Notes: a model not told the origin generated them from the letters alone. Counted from the stretch's first letter, positions 44,702 to 53,407 are shown. The stretch is DNA of 64,000 nucleotides from Neorhizobium galegae bv. orientalis str. HAMBI 540 (GCF_000731315.1 NZ_HG938354.1:1302001-1366000); one strand, 5' to 3'. Program-made: numbers and translations.

Positions 44702-44762
44702 AGGTATCGGATGAAATGTCATCGCAAAGTCCCGGTATAGCCGCTCGTGTAGTCTAGGTTCA

Positions 44763-44970
44763 GACTCCCGACAATGCGCCACTTTCCTACGTCGTCGAGG
44801 AGATGAACCGGCATCTACGGCCGGATCGTCCTTGCGAATTCGGCCCTGGCCGACCGCCGTGTCAGCGGCACGACCAAGGTTGCGACATCGATGACGCGCT
44901 TGCCTTTGTGACAAAGGCGCTCGGCGTGAAAGCGACACGTCTCGGCTCCCTGATCGTCATTCTCGGTTAA
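44763..44970 (+). pseudogene. C-terminal remnant of a FecR-type anti-sigma regulator
   Basis: Three frames in turn read APLSYVVEEMNRHLRPD, RIVLANSALADRRVSGTTKV and DIDDALAFVTKALGVKATRL GSLIVILG, together the secretin/TonB-short N-terminus-like C-terminal domain of FecR. Two frameshifts and no upstream FecR domain; the paired sigma factor and TonB receptor are absent. Confidence 0.65.
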
Positions 44971-45940
44971 ACGGCATCAGAGGTAATCACGAGAAACGTT
45001 CCGAGAAACGCGCCCGCGAAAAGGCAGAAGCATCACCGGGAGCTTGGGATAAGAGCGCCGAAGAAAGAGAAGGCGGCTACACGTCCGAAACCGCCCGGCT
45101 AGTTGCTGGTTAGATACCTAAAGCTCGACCTGCGCCATAATGTTCATGGCCTGCAAGTTCGCGTCCAAGGATGAAACTAAAGACCGGTTCAGGCTGCCCT
45201 TCGTCCGCTCGCTGCAAAATCGGCGGAGCGACTGCGATTGCCTCTGCATAGCCAGCAAGCGCTTGTGACCGCAGGCCGAGTGCCTGTTCAAAGGCATCGT
45301 CCGGCCCGATGTATCAGTTCTCGGAACAACGCCGCCGCTGGCGAGCGAAGTGTTCCGTTCAGGAGCGAGAATGGAATTGCTTATGACGTTATTCCCCAGA
45401 TCAACGGGGAGAGGTGAAGGTAACGGACCGAGCCTTCGTCTCTTGGAGCCCGAAAGCGCGCGCCGGACGTGCCTATGCGGCACACATGGTGGCTGACCGG
45501 ATGGTGTCGCCGGATTTTTCAAAGTCCGACCGATACCCTCGGAGAAACCGGCGGAGATCCGTGGAAGCCTTGCCGATCGAATCGGATGGGCGCCCCGGGC
45601 CATACGAACACCGTCCGGAAAGGCCACGGCAGAGGGACCGAAGTCTCGGGCATAAACCGCCGAACGGGGCGCTGAGAGGTGTCACTTATTACTTACTTTA
45701 CGAGGCAGCTTTCAGCGCCCGTCCGAACATGATCCCGACCACGGCGAGAGATCGCGCGTGAACGACGAGGCTTGCCTTTTCAAAACCTCTCTCCCTACCC
45801 GACCGAGCGCAGATGACGACCCAACCAACCCCTGGACGTGAAAACCGGCAAATATCCGAACTACAGGAACCAATGGTCAGCAAGCGTGTTGAAGAGGCGC
45901 AATCAAGATCAACAAACCGTTATCTTTCAGGAGGTTCACC
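44971..45940. other. Long interval with no certain gene
   Basis: Open frames on both strands (for example 45118-45627 minus and 45414-45761 plus) lack RBS and family-like text. A scrap near 44995-45115 (DKSAEEREGGYTSETARLV) looks formerly coding. AT-rich DNA at about 45900-45925 likely carries the promoter of the small-membrane-protein operon; CAGGAGG at 45929-45935 is its RBS. Probably an area of gene decay. Confidence 0.4.
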
Positions 45941-46018
45941 ATGGGACGCGGCATTCTGCTCTGGCTTCTCGGCATTCCGCTGCCGATCGTCATCCTTCTC
46001 GTTCTCTTCATGCGTTGA
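45941..46018 (+). CDS. 25-residue hydrophobic small protein
   Basis: ATG at 45941 with a strong CAGGAGG RBS encodes MGRGILLWLLGIPLPIVILL VLFMR and stops at 46018. A single transmembrane helix capped by basic residues. I recall very similar tiny proteins upstream of membrane genes in Rhizobiales. It is 10 bp upstream of the PhnA-like gene and probably cotranscribed. Function unknown. Confidence 0.75.
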   Translation: MGRGILLWLLGIPLPIVILLVLFMR

Positions 46019-46028
46019 GGAGGCGAGC

Positions 46029-46943
46029 ATGCCAATTTCATCCACAGGCTCCGCCATCGCAACTCCGGTGGAGTCGTCAAAATCCGCGATCGCATGGGGA
46101 CCGATCATCGGCGGTGCGGTCGCCGCCATCGGCATCAGCCTCATCCTCATCCTTTTCGGTTCCGGCCTTGGCCTCACCATGATCTCTCCCTGGTCGGGTG
46201 AAAGCAGTTCGGCCGCCACCGTCGGCATCAGCGCGGCGATCTGGCTGGTGGTGGTGCAATGGCTGTCGGCAGCGCTCGGCGGATATCTGACCGGCCGGCT
46301 GCGCACCAAATGGGCCGCCGTGCACACCGACGAGGTGTTCTTCCGCGATACAGCCCACGGCTTCGTCTCCTGGGCCGTCGCGACCGTCTTCGTGGCGGGC
46401 TTCCTGGCTTCGTCGCTCGGCTCGCTGGCAAGCACCGGAGCGCAGGCCGTCGGATCGGCGGCAGCGACCGCAGGCGTCGCCGGCACAACAGCGGCCGCGT
46501 CGTCGGGCGGCTCATCCGGCGGCACAGACATGGCGACGTCCTACTTCACCGATGCGCTGCTGCGTCCGCAGCAGGCCCAGGCCCGCGCCCAGAACGACAA
46601 TGCGGCGGCAACCACGGAAGTGTCGCGCATTCTTCTCAACGGTGCTGTCCAGGGCGGCGTGCCGGAAGACGACAAGGCCTATCTGGCAACGATCGTCGCG
46701 GCCCGCACCGGTCTTTCGCCGCAGGATGCCCGCGCTCGCGTCGATGCGGTCCTGAAGCGGATCGAGGATGCCAAGGTCGCGGCCCAGAAGGCCACGGACG
46801 AGGCCCGCAAGGCGGCAGCCACGACGGCCCTGGTCGGCTCGCTGTCGCTGCTTGTCGGCGCCTTCATTTCGTCGGCGGCAGCCGCACTCGGCGGCCGTCA
46901 GCGGGATGAGGAAGAAGACCTGCTGGTTGCGACACGTTACTGA
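46029..46943 (+). CDS. PhnA-like multi-pass membrane protein
   Basis: 304 aa with helices at about 20-45, 65-90, 110-135 and a C-terminal one at 272-292. The segment AWGPIIGGAVAAIGISLILI LFGSGLGLTMISPWSG is typical of Rhizobiales proteins annotated PhnA-like (unrelated to phosphonoacetate hydrolase). An Ala/Gly/Ser-rich loop (140-165) and a helical, charged middle (TTEVSRILLNGAV...ARVDAVLKRIEDAK) follow. GAGGAGG RBS. Function is unknown; often stress-linked by neighbourhood. Confidence 0.75.
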   Translation: MPISSTGSAIATPVESSKSAIAWGPIIGGAVAAIGISLILILFGSGLGLTMISPWSGESSSAATVGISAAIWLVVVQWLSAALGGYLTGRLRTKWAAVHTDEVFFRDTAHGFVSWAVATVFVAGFLASSLGSLASTGAQAVGSAAATAGVAGTTAAASSGGSSGGTDMATSYFTDALLRPQQAQARAQNDNAAATTEVSRILLNGAVQGGVPEDDKAYLATIVAARTGLSPQDARARVDAVLKRIEDAKVAAQKATDEARKAAATTALVGSLSLLVGAFISSAAAALGGRQRDEEEDLLVATRY

Positions 46944-46998
46944 CCACCGCGATCATGATGGAGCGGCCATGCGAGAGCTTGGCCGCTCTTTTTCACGT

Positions 46999-47188
46999 CT
47001 ATGGCTTGACGGCGCGGATGTGCAGGAAGATCGGCGCGACGCGGCTGTCGGCGACGACCGGCTCGGCCCGCGCCACCTGTTCGTCAGCCTGGATCATCTG
47101 GGAACGAAGGTCGTCATCGATGCGCCCAGAGCACCGCAGCTGAGACAATCACGACACAAATGATGAAAAGCAATGCATATGAACCCAT
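46999..47188 (-). pseudogene. Small membrane-anchored protein, probably frameshifted
   Basis: From the ATG at 47188 (GGGAG 8 nt upstream) the frame reads MGSYALLFIICVVIVSAAVL WAHR and stops at 47114. Directly after, in another frame, DDDLRSQMIQADEQVARAEP VVADSRVAPIFLHIRAVKP runs to a stop at 46999. One single-base shift would join them into a 62-residue membrane-anchored protein. Alternatively the 24-residue peptide is real on its own. Confidence 0.45.
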
Positions 47189-47233
47189 AATTGATACTCC
47201 CAAGAGAGTACAACTCATGGGCGGTGAAAAAGT

Positions 47234-47407
47234 TTAGCCGTGGTCGAATTTGTTAAGGCCTGGAGGCTTCGAACCGGCCATCCAGATGTAGATGCGCTCC
47301 GGTGTCTCGTCTCGCAGATACGGGCAGGCACGCCTGTCTTGTTTGAGGATGGCTGCGGTCTTGCCCTCCTCGAATATTTTCTTCCGCTGTTCGTTGGTCA
47401 GGGTCAT
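47234..47407 (-). CDS. Ribosome modulation factor (Rmf/CrpP)-like small protein
   Basis: 57 aa: MTLTNEQRKKIFEEGKTAAI then ACPYLRDETPERIYIWMAG. The EGxxAA ... CPY ... W spacing resembles the Rmf/CrpP family of small basic proteins that associate with ribosomes or, in CrpP, were linked to drug response. The ATG overlaps the stop of the upstream gene (AATGA), indicating translational coupling. Function inferred only from resemblance. Confidence 0.65.
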   Translation of the reverse strand: MTLTNEQRKKIFEEGKTAAILKQDRRACPYLRDETPERIYIWMAGSKPPGLNKFDHG

Positions 47408-47661
47408 TGGTTGCTCGCCGGTTTGTCTTCCTCGGTGAAGCGTTCCAGAGTCTTCAACGATGATCGATAAGTGAGGAGACGTTGCAGCTCGTCGGAATTG
47501 GGGCCTTCAGTAATATTATTCATGTTCACCATCTCTGGATGGCGACGCTCGATATAGGCGATCAACAGTCTGTAGATCAGAATCTGTTCTTGAATGAGGT
47601 CCAATGCTGCAGCCAATCTGTACAAGACGGGAAATATAGCCTGGCGCCCGTTTGAGCGCAT
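47404..47661 (-). CDS. Hypothetical small protein coupled to the Rmf-like gene
   Basis: 85 aa if started at 47661, 38 aa if started at the internal ATG within NMNNITEG. The text LIQEQILIYRLLIAYIERRH and LQRLLTYRSSLKTLERFTEE is helical and charged, and the stop overlaps the next start, which supports it being a gene. No strong RBS for the long form. No recognised domain. Confidence 0.5.
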   Translation of the reverse strand: MRSNGRQAIFPVLYRLAAALDLIQEQILIYRLLIAYIERRHPEMVNMNNITEGPNSDELQRLLTYRSSLKTLERFTEEDKPASNQ

Positions 47662-47687
47662 TGCGACAGATCAAAGTTCAGCCGGAG

Positions 47688-47906
47688 CTAATTCAGTTTC
47701 TTCCCGGAAATGTGTAGCGGTGAGGTTGGAACCCGGAATACGCCCGGGGGATGATCCGGGTCAGCATGCCACTCTGCATCGGGTGAACATCTGGGGCACG
47801 GCATGCCGGCGGCGCCACAGCCGCAGCAGCGCTTCCCACTCCAAGCCCTTGTTGGATGAGCTTCACATACCCAGCCGGTATCCTGACATGATTTGCATTG
47901 TCGCAT
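47688..47906 (-). CDS. Cysteine-rich zinc-ribbon-like small protein
   Basis: 72 aa with CKSCQDTGWVCEAHP, CCGCGAAGMPCPRC: eight or more cysteines paired as CxxC, like short Rhizobiales zinc-ribbon proteins. GGAGG lies about 8 nt before the ATG, a clear start. Probably binds zinc or iron; role unknown. Located just upstream of two coupled small genes on the same strand. Confidence 0.72.
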   Translation of the reverse strand: MRQCKSCQDTGWVCEAHPTRAWSGKRCCGCGAAGMPCPRCSPDAEWHADPDHPPGVFRVPTSPLHISGKKLN

Positions 47907-48041
47907 TCACGCGCCTCCGTTCGCACCGGGAACATGGAGTCGCCTGCCTCATGGTCAACGGGATCGAAACCAGAACAAACGGCCAAAAATCAGACTGACG
48001 CAGTGAAAAGGGCAGCGGGAATAATTACAGGGATTGATGAC

Positions 48042-48456
48042 ATGCAGCTTCCGAGAAAAGCAGCCAAGCTCGAATGGAACTTGAACACGACCATCAACCT
48101 GATGACGTTGATCGGCATTCTGACGGGCGGAATCTATATCTGGACAAACACGACCGTGATATCGAAGACTTGAAGAAATGGCGGGTATCGAGGATTGTCG
48201 CAAGGAGAGGTTTGCCGAGACGAGAGCACTTGAAGCCAGCTTCAACGAGCGCCTTCGCGCCGAGGAGGTCCGCGGGAATGACGTTGGCCGAAAGATCGAC
48301 CATCTCACCTGTCGCGTGACGGTCGCTGAGGAGATGCGAGCTCCTGTCCCTACAGCGCAGTTTCTGACCCAGAGCCTTTCCTCGCGTGGGTGGAAGGTTT
48401 CGAGTTCTGTTCTGTTCGGTGAACCGACGCGGAGCGCATCGATGTGGCGACTTTAA
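48042..48456 (+). pseudogene. Membrane-anchored coiled-coil protein gene, broken by two frameshifts
   Basis: Frame 1 from the ATG at 48042 reads MQLPRKAAKLEWNLNTTINL MTLIGILTGGIYIWTNTT, an N-terminal amphipathic part and one helix. Frame 2 near 48150 continues DIEDLKKWR; frame 3 from about 48185 continues CRKERFAETRALEASFNERL and KIDHLTCRVTVAEEM, a coiled coil. The joined product would resemble a phage/plasmid-borne small structural or holin-associated protein. Confidence 0.6.
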
Positions 48457-48553
48457 CTTTCTCGCCTCAATACTCCCTTTGATCGAATTGATCACTGCGG
48501 CGCCATTGGCTTAAATTTCGGGAATAGGTCGGGCATAGAAGAGCCCGACTGCG

Positions 48554-48589
48554 AAAGCCCGCGCTTCCGGGGTATTGACGCGGGCTTTT
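48554..48589. terminator. Strong bidirectional terminator hairpin
   Basis: AAAGCCCGCG and CGCGGGCTTT form a perfect 10-bp stem with a 15-nt loop; a T-run follows on plus and the A-run serves minus. It follows the broken coiled-coil gene. Confidence 0.75.
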
Positions 48590-49013
48590 CACCTCCCGCA
48601 GCGTCTGATGGGAAACTCCGGCATCCCTCATTCGGAACGTTCGTCGTCGGTCGCAGTTAACGACGCTCAGGCTCTATAAGCGGGCATGGTCTCAAGGCAA
48701 GGCTATCAACATGATGTTGAATTCACCGGGACATTTTGACACAGACTTGCTGTCTGCCTTTGTGTCGAAGATGATAATCCACGGCACTCTGCACTGAAGT
48801 CGGTAGGAAATTGGAAGGTAGAGGGGGATAGCCAGTTCCTCGACCTGCTCGGGCTTTCCCCCTTCGAGACCGACTTGTCACTGGAACTGGACATTAGTGA
48901 TTTCAGCATTCTTGACGATCATGCTTCCAAAGCTCGGGTCGCTGTCGGCCTGACAGTAAAATGGCCACCGGCGGTGAGCCGACGGCCTGACAACTTGCTT
49001 AAAGGGACGGAGC
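48590..49013. other. Interval with an unassigned open frame
   Basis: A plus frame reads NWKVEGDSQFLDLLGLSPFE TDLSLELDISDFSILDD in about 48810-48920, with plausible codon use but no start, RBS or known family, and it runs into the opposite gene. Possibly another relic. Otherwise empty. Confidence 0.35.
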
Positions 49014-49271
49014 TTATTTACTCGGAGCGCCCGTGCTTGGTGCCGGGGTTGCTGTCGCAGGCGCAGCGGCGGCCGGCGCTGCCCCGGTGGCCGGCGCTGA
49101 TGTTGCCGCCGGTACATTGATGTTTACGTCGGTGCCGCCACCATTGATGTCGATAACGCCGGAAAACATCAGCAGCGCTCCGACAGCCAGCACAGCAATA
49201 ATAACAGCCACAGCCCATGCGGCGCTGCTGCTCCTGCCAGTGTTGATCACTGTAGGTCCACGATCAGTCAT
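49014..49271 (-). CDS. Small membrane protein with Ala/Pro-rich tail
   Basis: 85 aa: a short polar start (MTDRGPTVINTGRSSSAAWA), one helix (VAVIIAVLAVGALLMFSGVI), a DINGGGTDVNINVP segment and a low-complexity Ala/Pro/Thr tail. The ATG at 49271 has GGAG 6 nt upstream; the longer frame lacks this. Frequent in Rhizobiales genomes; function unknown, likely inner-membrane with a periplasmic tail. Confidence 0.7.
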   Translation of the reverse strand: MTDRGPTVINTGRSSSAAWAVAVIIAVLAVGALLMFSGVIDINGGGTDVNINVPAATSAPATGAAPAAAAPATATPAPSTGAPSK

Positions 49272-49589
49272 TTCATTCTCCGCGCCGGTACTGCCAATGT
49301 AGCGCAGGGATGCGGCGCATGTTCCAATCCACCTACCCTTGCGCGCCCCCCTGTGGAGGCGCACAACCTCTAGATCGAGCGGTGACTATGTATTAGACGG
49401 GCCCTCCCCGTGTGGTCGCAGGTGGTGGTGGCGCACCCCAGCCGTCTAGTCATCGGAGCCGAAGACCTGCCTGCGATTCTTCGCCGCTTCCTAGGCGATT
49501 TCCTTCGCTCCGAGCAAAGCCTAAGATTGTTGAGGAAACGCGAGGGTTCAGGACAAAGCCAGCTGATAGAGTGGCAAAATTGCCGGCCG
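49272..49589. other. Interval without recognisable gene
   Basis: No frame with family-like text. It lies between a small membrane protein and a TrkH scrap and is probably degraded sequence. Confidence 0.35.
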
Positions 49590-49752
49590 GCTCGATGATC
49601 GGGCCGATGCCGGGGCCGACATTTGAGAGCGCGGTGACGACGGCGGAGGTTGAAGTTAGAACATCGCAGCCCATCCCAGCCAGCGCCGCGCTCCCGGCCA
49701 CCCATAGGGTCAAGTAACTAATGAAGAAGATTAACACCGCGCACGTCCGCAT
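49590..49752 (-). pseudogene. Internal fragment of a TrkH/KtrB potassium-uptake gene
   Basis: The minus frame reads FFISYLTLWVAGSAALAGMG CDVLTSTSAVVTALSNVGPG then IGPIIEPAGNFATL, matching the last pore-loop region of TrkH (ANVGPG with the selectivity Gly). The rest of the protein is absent on both sides. Confidence 0.72.
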
Positions 49753-49967
49753 CGACCGCGACGCCCGTATATCTCACGACTTGAATACTGCTCGGATAAA
49801 CAAGTTTTGAAGTGTCGGCCTTATCGTTCTAAATATGAGGACGAATCGGCATGCCTTCATGCCGCCCGCAGTCGAGCCCGAACATCCCCTTACAACAGTC
49901 GCGAAGAACACCAAAATGACCGCGAAGGGTGACCGAGACCTGAGCCCCTGAACTTCCTCGCAACGTT

Positions 49968-51056
49968 ATGTCCTCTTTCACGGAGCCGCACCATGCACCT
50001 AAACTCTCTCGACCATTCCGCTGGTTCATTTTGAGGCTCTCGTTCAAGCGCCTTTCCTTGGGCTTGGTTGCGCTGGCAGGTCTGCCGATCGCGGCGGGCA
50101 GTACCTACGAGGCGCTGTCGCGGTATTGGGTTAAGGAAAAATACCCGCCGCCAGGCAGACTGGTGGACATCGGAGGACGCAAGCTTCATCTCGATTGCCG
50201 TGGACAGGGAGAGCCGACAGTCATTTTTGAGGCGGGCCTGGACAGCTATGGGACGCTGTCGTGGGCAAGGGTGCACGACACCGTTGCGGGCGTCACCCGC
50301 GCTTGTGCCTATGATCGCGCCGGGATTATGTGGAGCGAGCCAAAGTCCACGCCGCAGCATGCCGATGCTGTGGCAGACGATCTCCATGCGGCCCTGGCTG
50401 CAGCCGGAGAAAAGGGGCCTTTCATTCTGGTCGGCCATTCGATCGGTGGCCCTTACAGCATGGCCTACACGCGAAAATTTGGCGATCAAGTTGCGGGCCT
50501 GGTGTTCGTCGATGCCTCGCATCCGGAGCAGGTCGCTCGATTTGCCGAAGCGGTGAACCCGCCAAAGGATTTCACCAGCGACGCCTTGAAGGTCGCGTCG
50601 AGCCTTACGTGGACCGGGATTATCCGCGTCATGGCGGCGGCTGACGGAGAGCCCGATGTTCCGGCACACGTTACCGAACAGTCCAGGGCCTTTGCCGGTA
50701 CATCCCTGGCGGCCGTGATGTCCGAAAACAGGAATGTCGACCGGACACTGGCGGAGGCGGGCAGCCTCCGCACGCTGGGTGACCGTCCCCTGGTCGTGCT
50801 CACGGCAATGGCACCGCTGATCGAAGCTTCGTTAAAAACGGAGAACATGTCCCGCGAGAAGGACATGCGTCGCCGTGAAGTCTGGACAAAGCTGCATGAA
50901 GACGAGGCCTCCTGGTCGACGCGCAGCCGGCACCAGCTTCTGCCGGATTCCGGACACTATATCCAGTTCACTCGGCCCGGCGTGGTGATTGCCGCCGTCC
51001 TCGAGGTTGTGAACAACGTGCGGCTGGAAAATATCGGCGTGGGCGAGATGCGTTGA
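49968..51056 (+). CDS. Alpha/beta hydrolase, membrane-anchored or exported
   Basis: 362 aa. An N-terminal hydrophobic stretch (LSLGLVALAGLPIAAGSTYE, about 28-47) suggests anchoring or export. Then GRKLHLDCRGQGEPTVIFEA GLDSYGTLSW, the nucleophile elbow LVGHSIGGPYSM, FVDASHPEQVARF and the C-terminal His in LPDSGHYIQFTRP. Resembles hydrolases acting on esters or lactones. No clear RBS. Substrate unknown; single gene. Confidence 0.82.
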   Translation: MSSFTEPHHAPKLSRPFRWFILRLSFKRLSLGLVALAGLPIAAGSTYEALSRYWVKEKYPPPGRLVDIGGRKLHLDCRGQGEPTVIFEAGLDSYGTLSWARVHDTVAGVTRACAYDRAGIMWSEPKSTPQHADAVADDLHAALAAAGEKGPFILVGHSIGGPYSMAYTRKFGDQVAGLVFVDASHPEQVARFAEAVNPPKDFTSDALKVASSLTWTGIIRVMAAADGEPDVPAHVTEQSRAFAGTSLAAVMSENRNVDRTLAEAGSLRTLGDRPLVVLTAMAPLIEASLKTENMSREKDMRRREVWTKLHEDEASWSTRSRHQLLPDSGHYIQFTRPGVVIAAVLEVVNNVRLENIGVGEMR

Positions 51057-51114
51057 CGGCAAAGCGCCCTGTCGGCGTCGCTGTTCTTTTATATAAATGA
51101 CGGATTAGAACGAC

Positions 51115-51573
51115 ATGTCTCTTAAATTTCTTCCGCTTGTTGCACTGCTAGCATCCTGGCCCCACGCAGCGGTCGCCGCTGACGATTTTCCAAAGCGCCG
51201 GTCAGGTTTGTGGGTGTTCAACTCTCCGGATAATCGCTTGGTAAAGGGGAATTTGTGCGTCGATGACACCCATACGAACTTCATCGAGACAGATATCTGG
51301 TCGAATTTCGCGCAGGAGTGTGTGACATTCAATAGCGTCGGCAATCTCAGACCCCGGGAAATCAAAGCACACTGCCATTCCTCAATGACCGGAAAGGTAA
51401 AGCTTTCCGTCACCTATGACGGAGATTTCGAATCCAGCTACCACTTTGTTTCGGTCAGTTCGTTTGAGGGGGCTGACGGAAAAGCTGACCAGCTCATTTC
51501 GACAGTCGAGGCAGTGTTTCAGGGTCAATGCCCCGGCAACATGAAACCAGGCACGCGAACGCTCGGCCGCTAA
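51115..51573 (+). CDS. Secreted DUF3617-like protein
   Basis: 152 aa with a signal peptide (about 1-21, LLASWPHAAVAA). The following PKRRSGLWVFNSPDN and paired cysteines (GNLCVDD ... QECVTF ... KAHCHSS ... QGQCPGN) are characteristic of DUF3617 periplasmic proteins. It begins 59 bp after the hydrolase gene on the same strand and could be cotranscribed. Function unknown. Confidence 0.72.
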   Translation: MSLKFLPLVALLASWPHAAVAADDFPKRRSGLWVFNSPDNRLVKGNLCVDDTHTNFIETDIWSNFAQECVTFNSVGNLRPREIKAHCHSSMTGKVKLSVTYDGDFESSYHFVSVSSFEGADGKADQLISTVEAVFQGQCPGNMKPGTRTLGR

Positions 51574-51627
51574 GGCTGGCTTGACAATGCTCCACAGGAT
51601 GTCGCTTCTCCTCGCAATCCCCGCTGG

Positions 51628-52262
51628 ATGATGTGCAGCGATTGCTATCCAGGCATGGTGGGTGCGTTCGCGCCGCTGAAGGAAATCTGCCCCGATCGGG
51701 CGACGTCTGAGCTGATGGAACTGACGGCACAGCTGGCGAGCGTTATATCCCACAGGCAGGCAGCGAATGTACTCGCCAAGTTTCTTCCTGTTGAGCCAAC
51801 CGAGACGCGCGCGACCGCGCGCAAGCGTACCATCAGGCGAGCGGATCGACAACCAGGTTCAGGCGAGCGGATCGACAACCAGGTTGCAAATGAAGAGTGG
51901 CTCGCGACAAGGAAGATGGAGGAGCGGCATCAACTCGAAATGCCGCTTCCTGGTGATCAACGCAAAGAGTTCGTCATCAGCATCGACACCGCCATGTTCG
52001 TAGCGCCGAACCCAATTCAGCGCGAAGCTTCGAGCTTGTTGTTCGCAGCTCCTGACCTATATTCAGATCGAACCGCGGTGCGATCGTCAACTATGGACAA
52101 TGCTACCGAGCCGGGCTTCGTGTCGCCACAACCCTCGCTGAGTCAGCGGTGAACTCGTTGGTCGGCAAGCGGATGCTCAAGAAGCAACAGATGCGCTGGA
52201 CGCTCAACGGTGCTCACATCCTCATGCAGGTTCGGGCGGCCGAGATCAATAGTGAACTTCCA
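51628..52262 (+). pseudogene. Decayed ISKra4-family transposase
   Basis: Text typical of ISKra4 transposases: ASVISHRQAANVLAKFLPVE, TRATARKRTIR, LEMPLPGDQRKEFVISIDTA and, in another frame near 52085-52250, NYGQCYRAGLRVATTLAESA VNSLVGKRMLKKQQMRWTLN GAHILMQVR, which is the family C-terminus. The central catalytic part is deleted and a 26-bp tandem duplication disrupts the frame. Not functional. Confidence 0.8.
51834..51885 (+). repeat. 26-bp perfect tandem duplication
   Basis: The unit starting CAGGCGAGCGGATCGACAAC occurs twice without spacer (51834-51859 and 51860-51885) inside the ISKra4 relic. It shifts the frame by 26 bp and likely arose by replication slippage. Confidence 0.9.
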
Positions 52263-52748
52263 CCACCGCCGTGATCTGGCGCTGCCGCACGTTGAGGTAC
52301 TGGTGGGGCGCCTTCAAAATCCATTGATCGATAAACTCGCCGCCTCATCAGGAAACACCCGAGGCTGCCGCACCGGAGGCCGAAGCTCCGGCGGATGAGA
52401 TGGACTTCGTCGGCGATGACATCTGATCTCGACGTACGCCTACGCAGTCGTGAGCGAGCCGTGCGTGATTGGTTTGATGTGGCTTGGTCAGCGCAGACAT
52501 GCACTACTGCGACTACTAGGGAGAAGAGGTCGTCGTTCGCCTTATCGGCGGTAGGGCGATCTCTATCCACGTCAACGGAAGCTGCGCTAGGCCCTACCCT
52601 CCACGAAAAGACATTCAGGGAAGCTCGGTTTTGTCTCGGCTTGCTGGGGTTGCGGTTTATAAGCTGACTTCCGGGCCGCTGGGTTGCCGACGACACCTTA
52701 CCGCTCTACGTTGCGACCGCAAGATTGCAAATACGGGAATAGGATATC
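52263..52748. other. Interval with a gene-tail scrap and the csp leader
   Basis: A frame near 52350-52425 reads HQETPEAAAPEAEAPADEMD FVGDDI then stop, the acidic tail of some lost gene that I cannot name. The last 100 bases are the probable promoter and leader of the cold-shock gene; cold-shock mRNAs often have long structured leaders. AGGA lies at 52742-52745. Confidence 0.4.
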
Positions 52749-52952
52749 ATGGCGACCGGTACGGTAAAGTTTTTCAACGACGACAAGGGTTTCGGTTTCA
52801 TCACGCCCGAGAACGGTGGACAGGACGTTTTCGTTCACGTCTCCGCGCTTGAGCGCGGAGGGTCGCTCCGGGAGGGCGACAAGGTCAGCTTCGAACTCGG
52901 GCAGGATCGCAAAACCGGGAAATCGAAAGCCGAAAGCGTTTCGGTTCTCTGA
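52749..52952 (+). CDS. Cold-shock protein (CspA family)
   Basis: 67-aa single CSD domain that binds single-stranded RNA/DNA. RNP1 KGFGFITPE and RNP2 [10 protein letters not shown] are intact, with the conserved start [12 protein letters not shown]. Length is standard. It stands alone, convergent with the receiver gene. Different from the second Csp at 55423-55632. Confidence 0.95.
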   Translation: MATGTVKFFNDDKGFGFITPENGGQDVFVHVSALERGGSLREGDKVSFELGQDRKTGKSKAESVSVL

Positions 52953-53029
52953 GGAGAGAACCCGCATCTCGGTTATTTGCTGCCCCGCCTCGGGGTGGAG
53001 CCCCTGCGGATTCAACATGTTGGCCTGAG

Positions 53030-53407
53030 TTAGCTCGCCAGCGAGGTCTCGATGGGTACCACCTCGGCTAGCGCCTCGACTACCTCCGAGATAAGATAAG
53101 GTTTCGGAAGAAACTTGCTGGATGACGGTAGCACACGGTCGCCGCCGAGGTGGCGGCCGGACGTGACGACTATCGCGATTCGGCGTCCTTGCTTCGCAAC
53201 AAGGTCGACAAGATCAAACCCGTTAAGTGGTCCAGGCATATCGACGTCGGTCACGAGCGCGTCGATATCATGGGTGCCGAAAACGACGACCGCTTCCAAG
53301 ACATTGGACGCCTCTAGCACGTGGAAGCCCTCGTCCTCTAGCGCTTCCATCAGCAACATTCGGATCAGCGGCTCGTCGTCGACGACAAGGACGGTACGCG
53401 AATACAT
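53030..53407 (-). CDS. Single-domain response regulator (receiver only)
   Basis: 125 aa CheY-like receiver. Acidic pocket VVDDEP (D10, D11), phosphoacceptor D54 in ALVTDVDMPGPLNGFDL, the Thr in VVTSGRH and the Lys in KFLPKPY are present, so phosphorylation is expected. No output domain. GAGGAG precedes the ATG at 53407. Two genes upstream on the same strand is an HWE kinase, a plausible phosphodonor. Confidence 0.92.
   Translation of the reverse strand: MYSRTVLVVDDEPLIRMLLMEALEDEGFHVLEASNVLEAVVVFGTHDIDALVTDVDMPGPLNGFDLVDLVAKQGRRIAIVVTSGRHLGGDRVLPSSSKFLPKPYLISEVVEALAEVVPIETSLAS

Noticed and set aside
45118..45627. 169-codon minus-strand open frame
   Set aside because: No RBS or recognisable family text, and the three frames have similar character. 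I could not support a gene.
48875..49120. 81-codon plus-strand open frame
   Set aside because: Its second half is antisense to the small membrane protein gene that has a good RBS; only the first half looks protein-like, so it is listed as unassigned.
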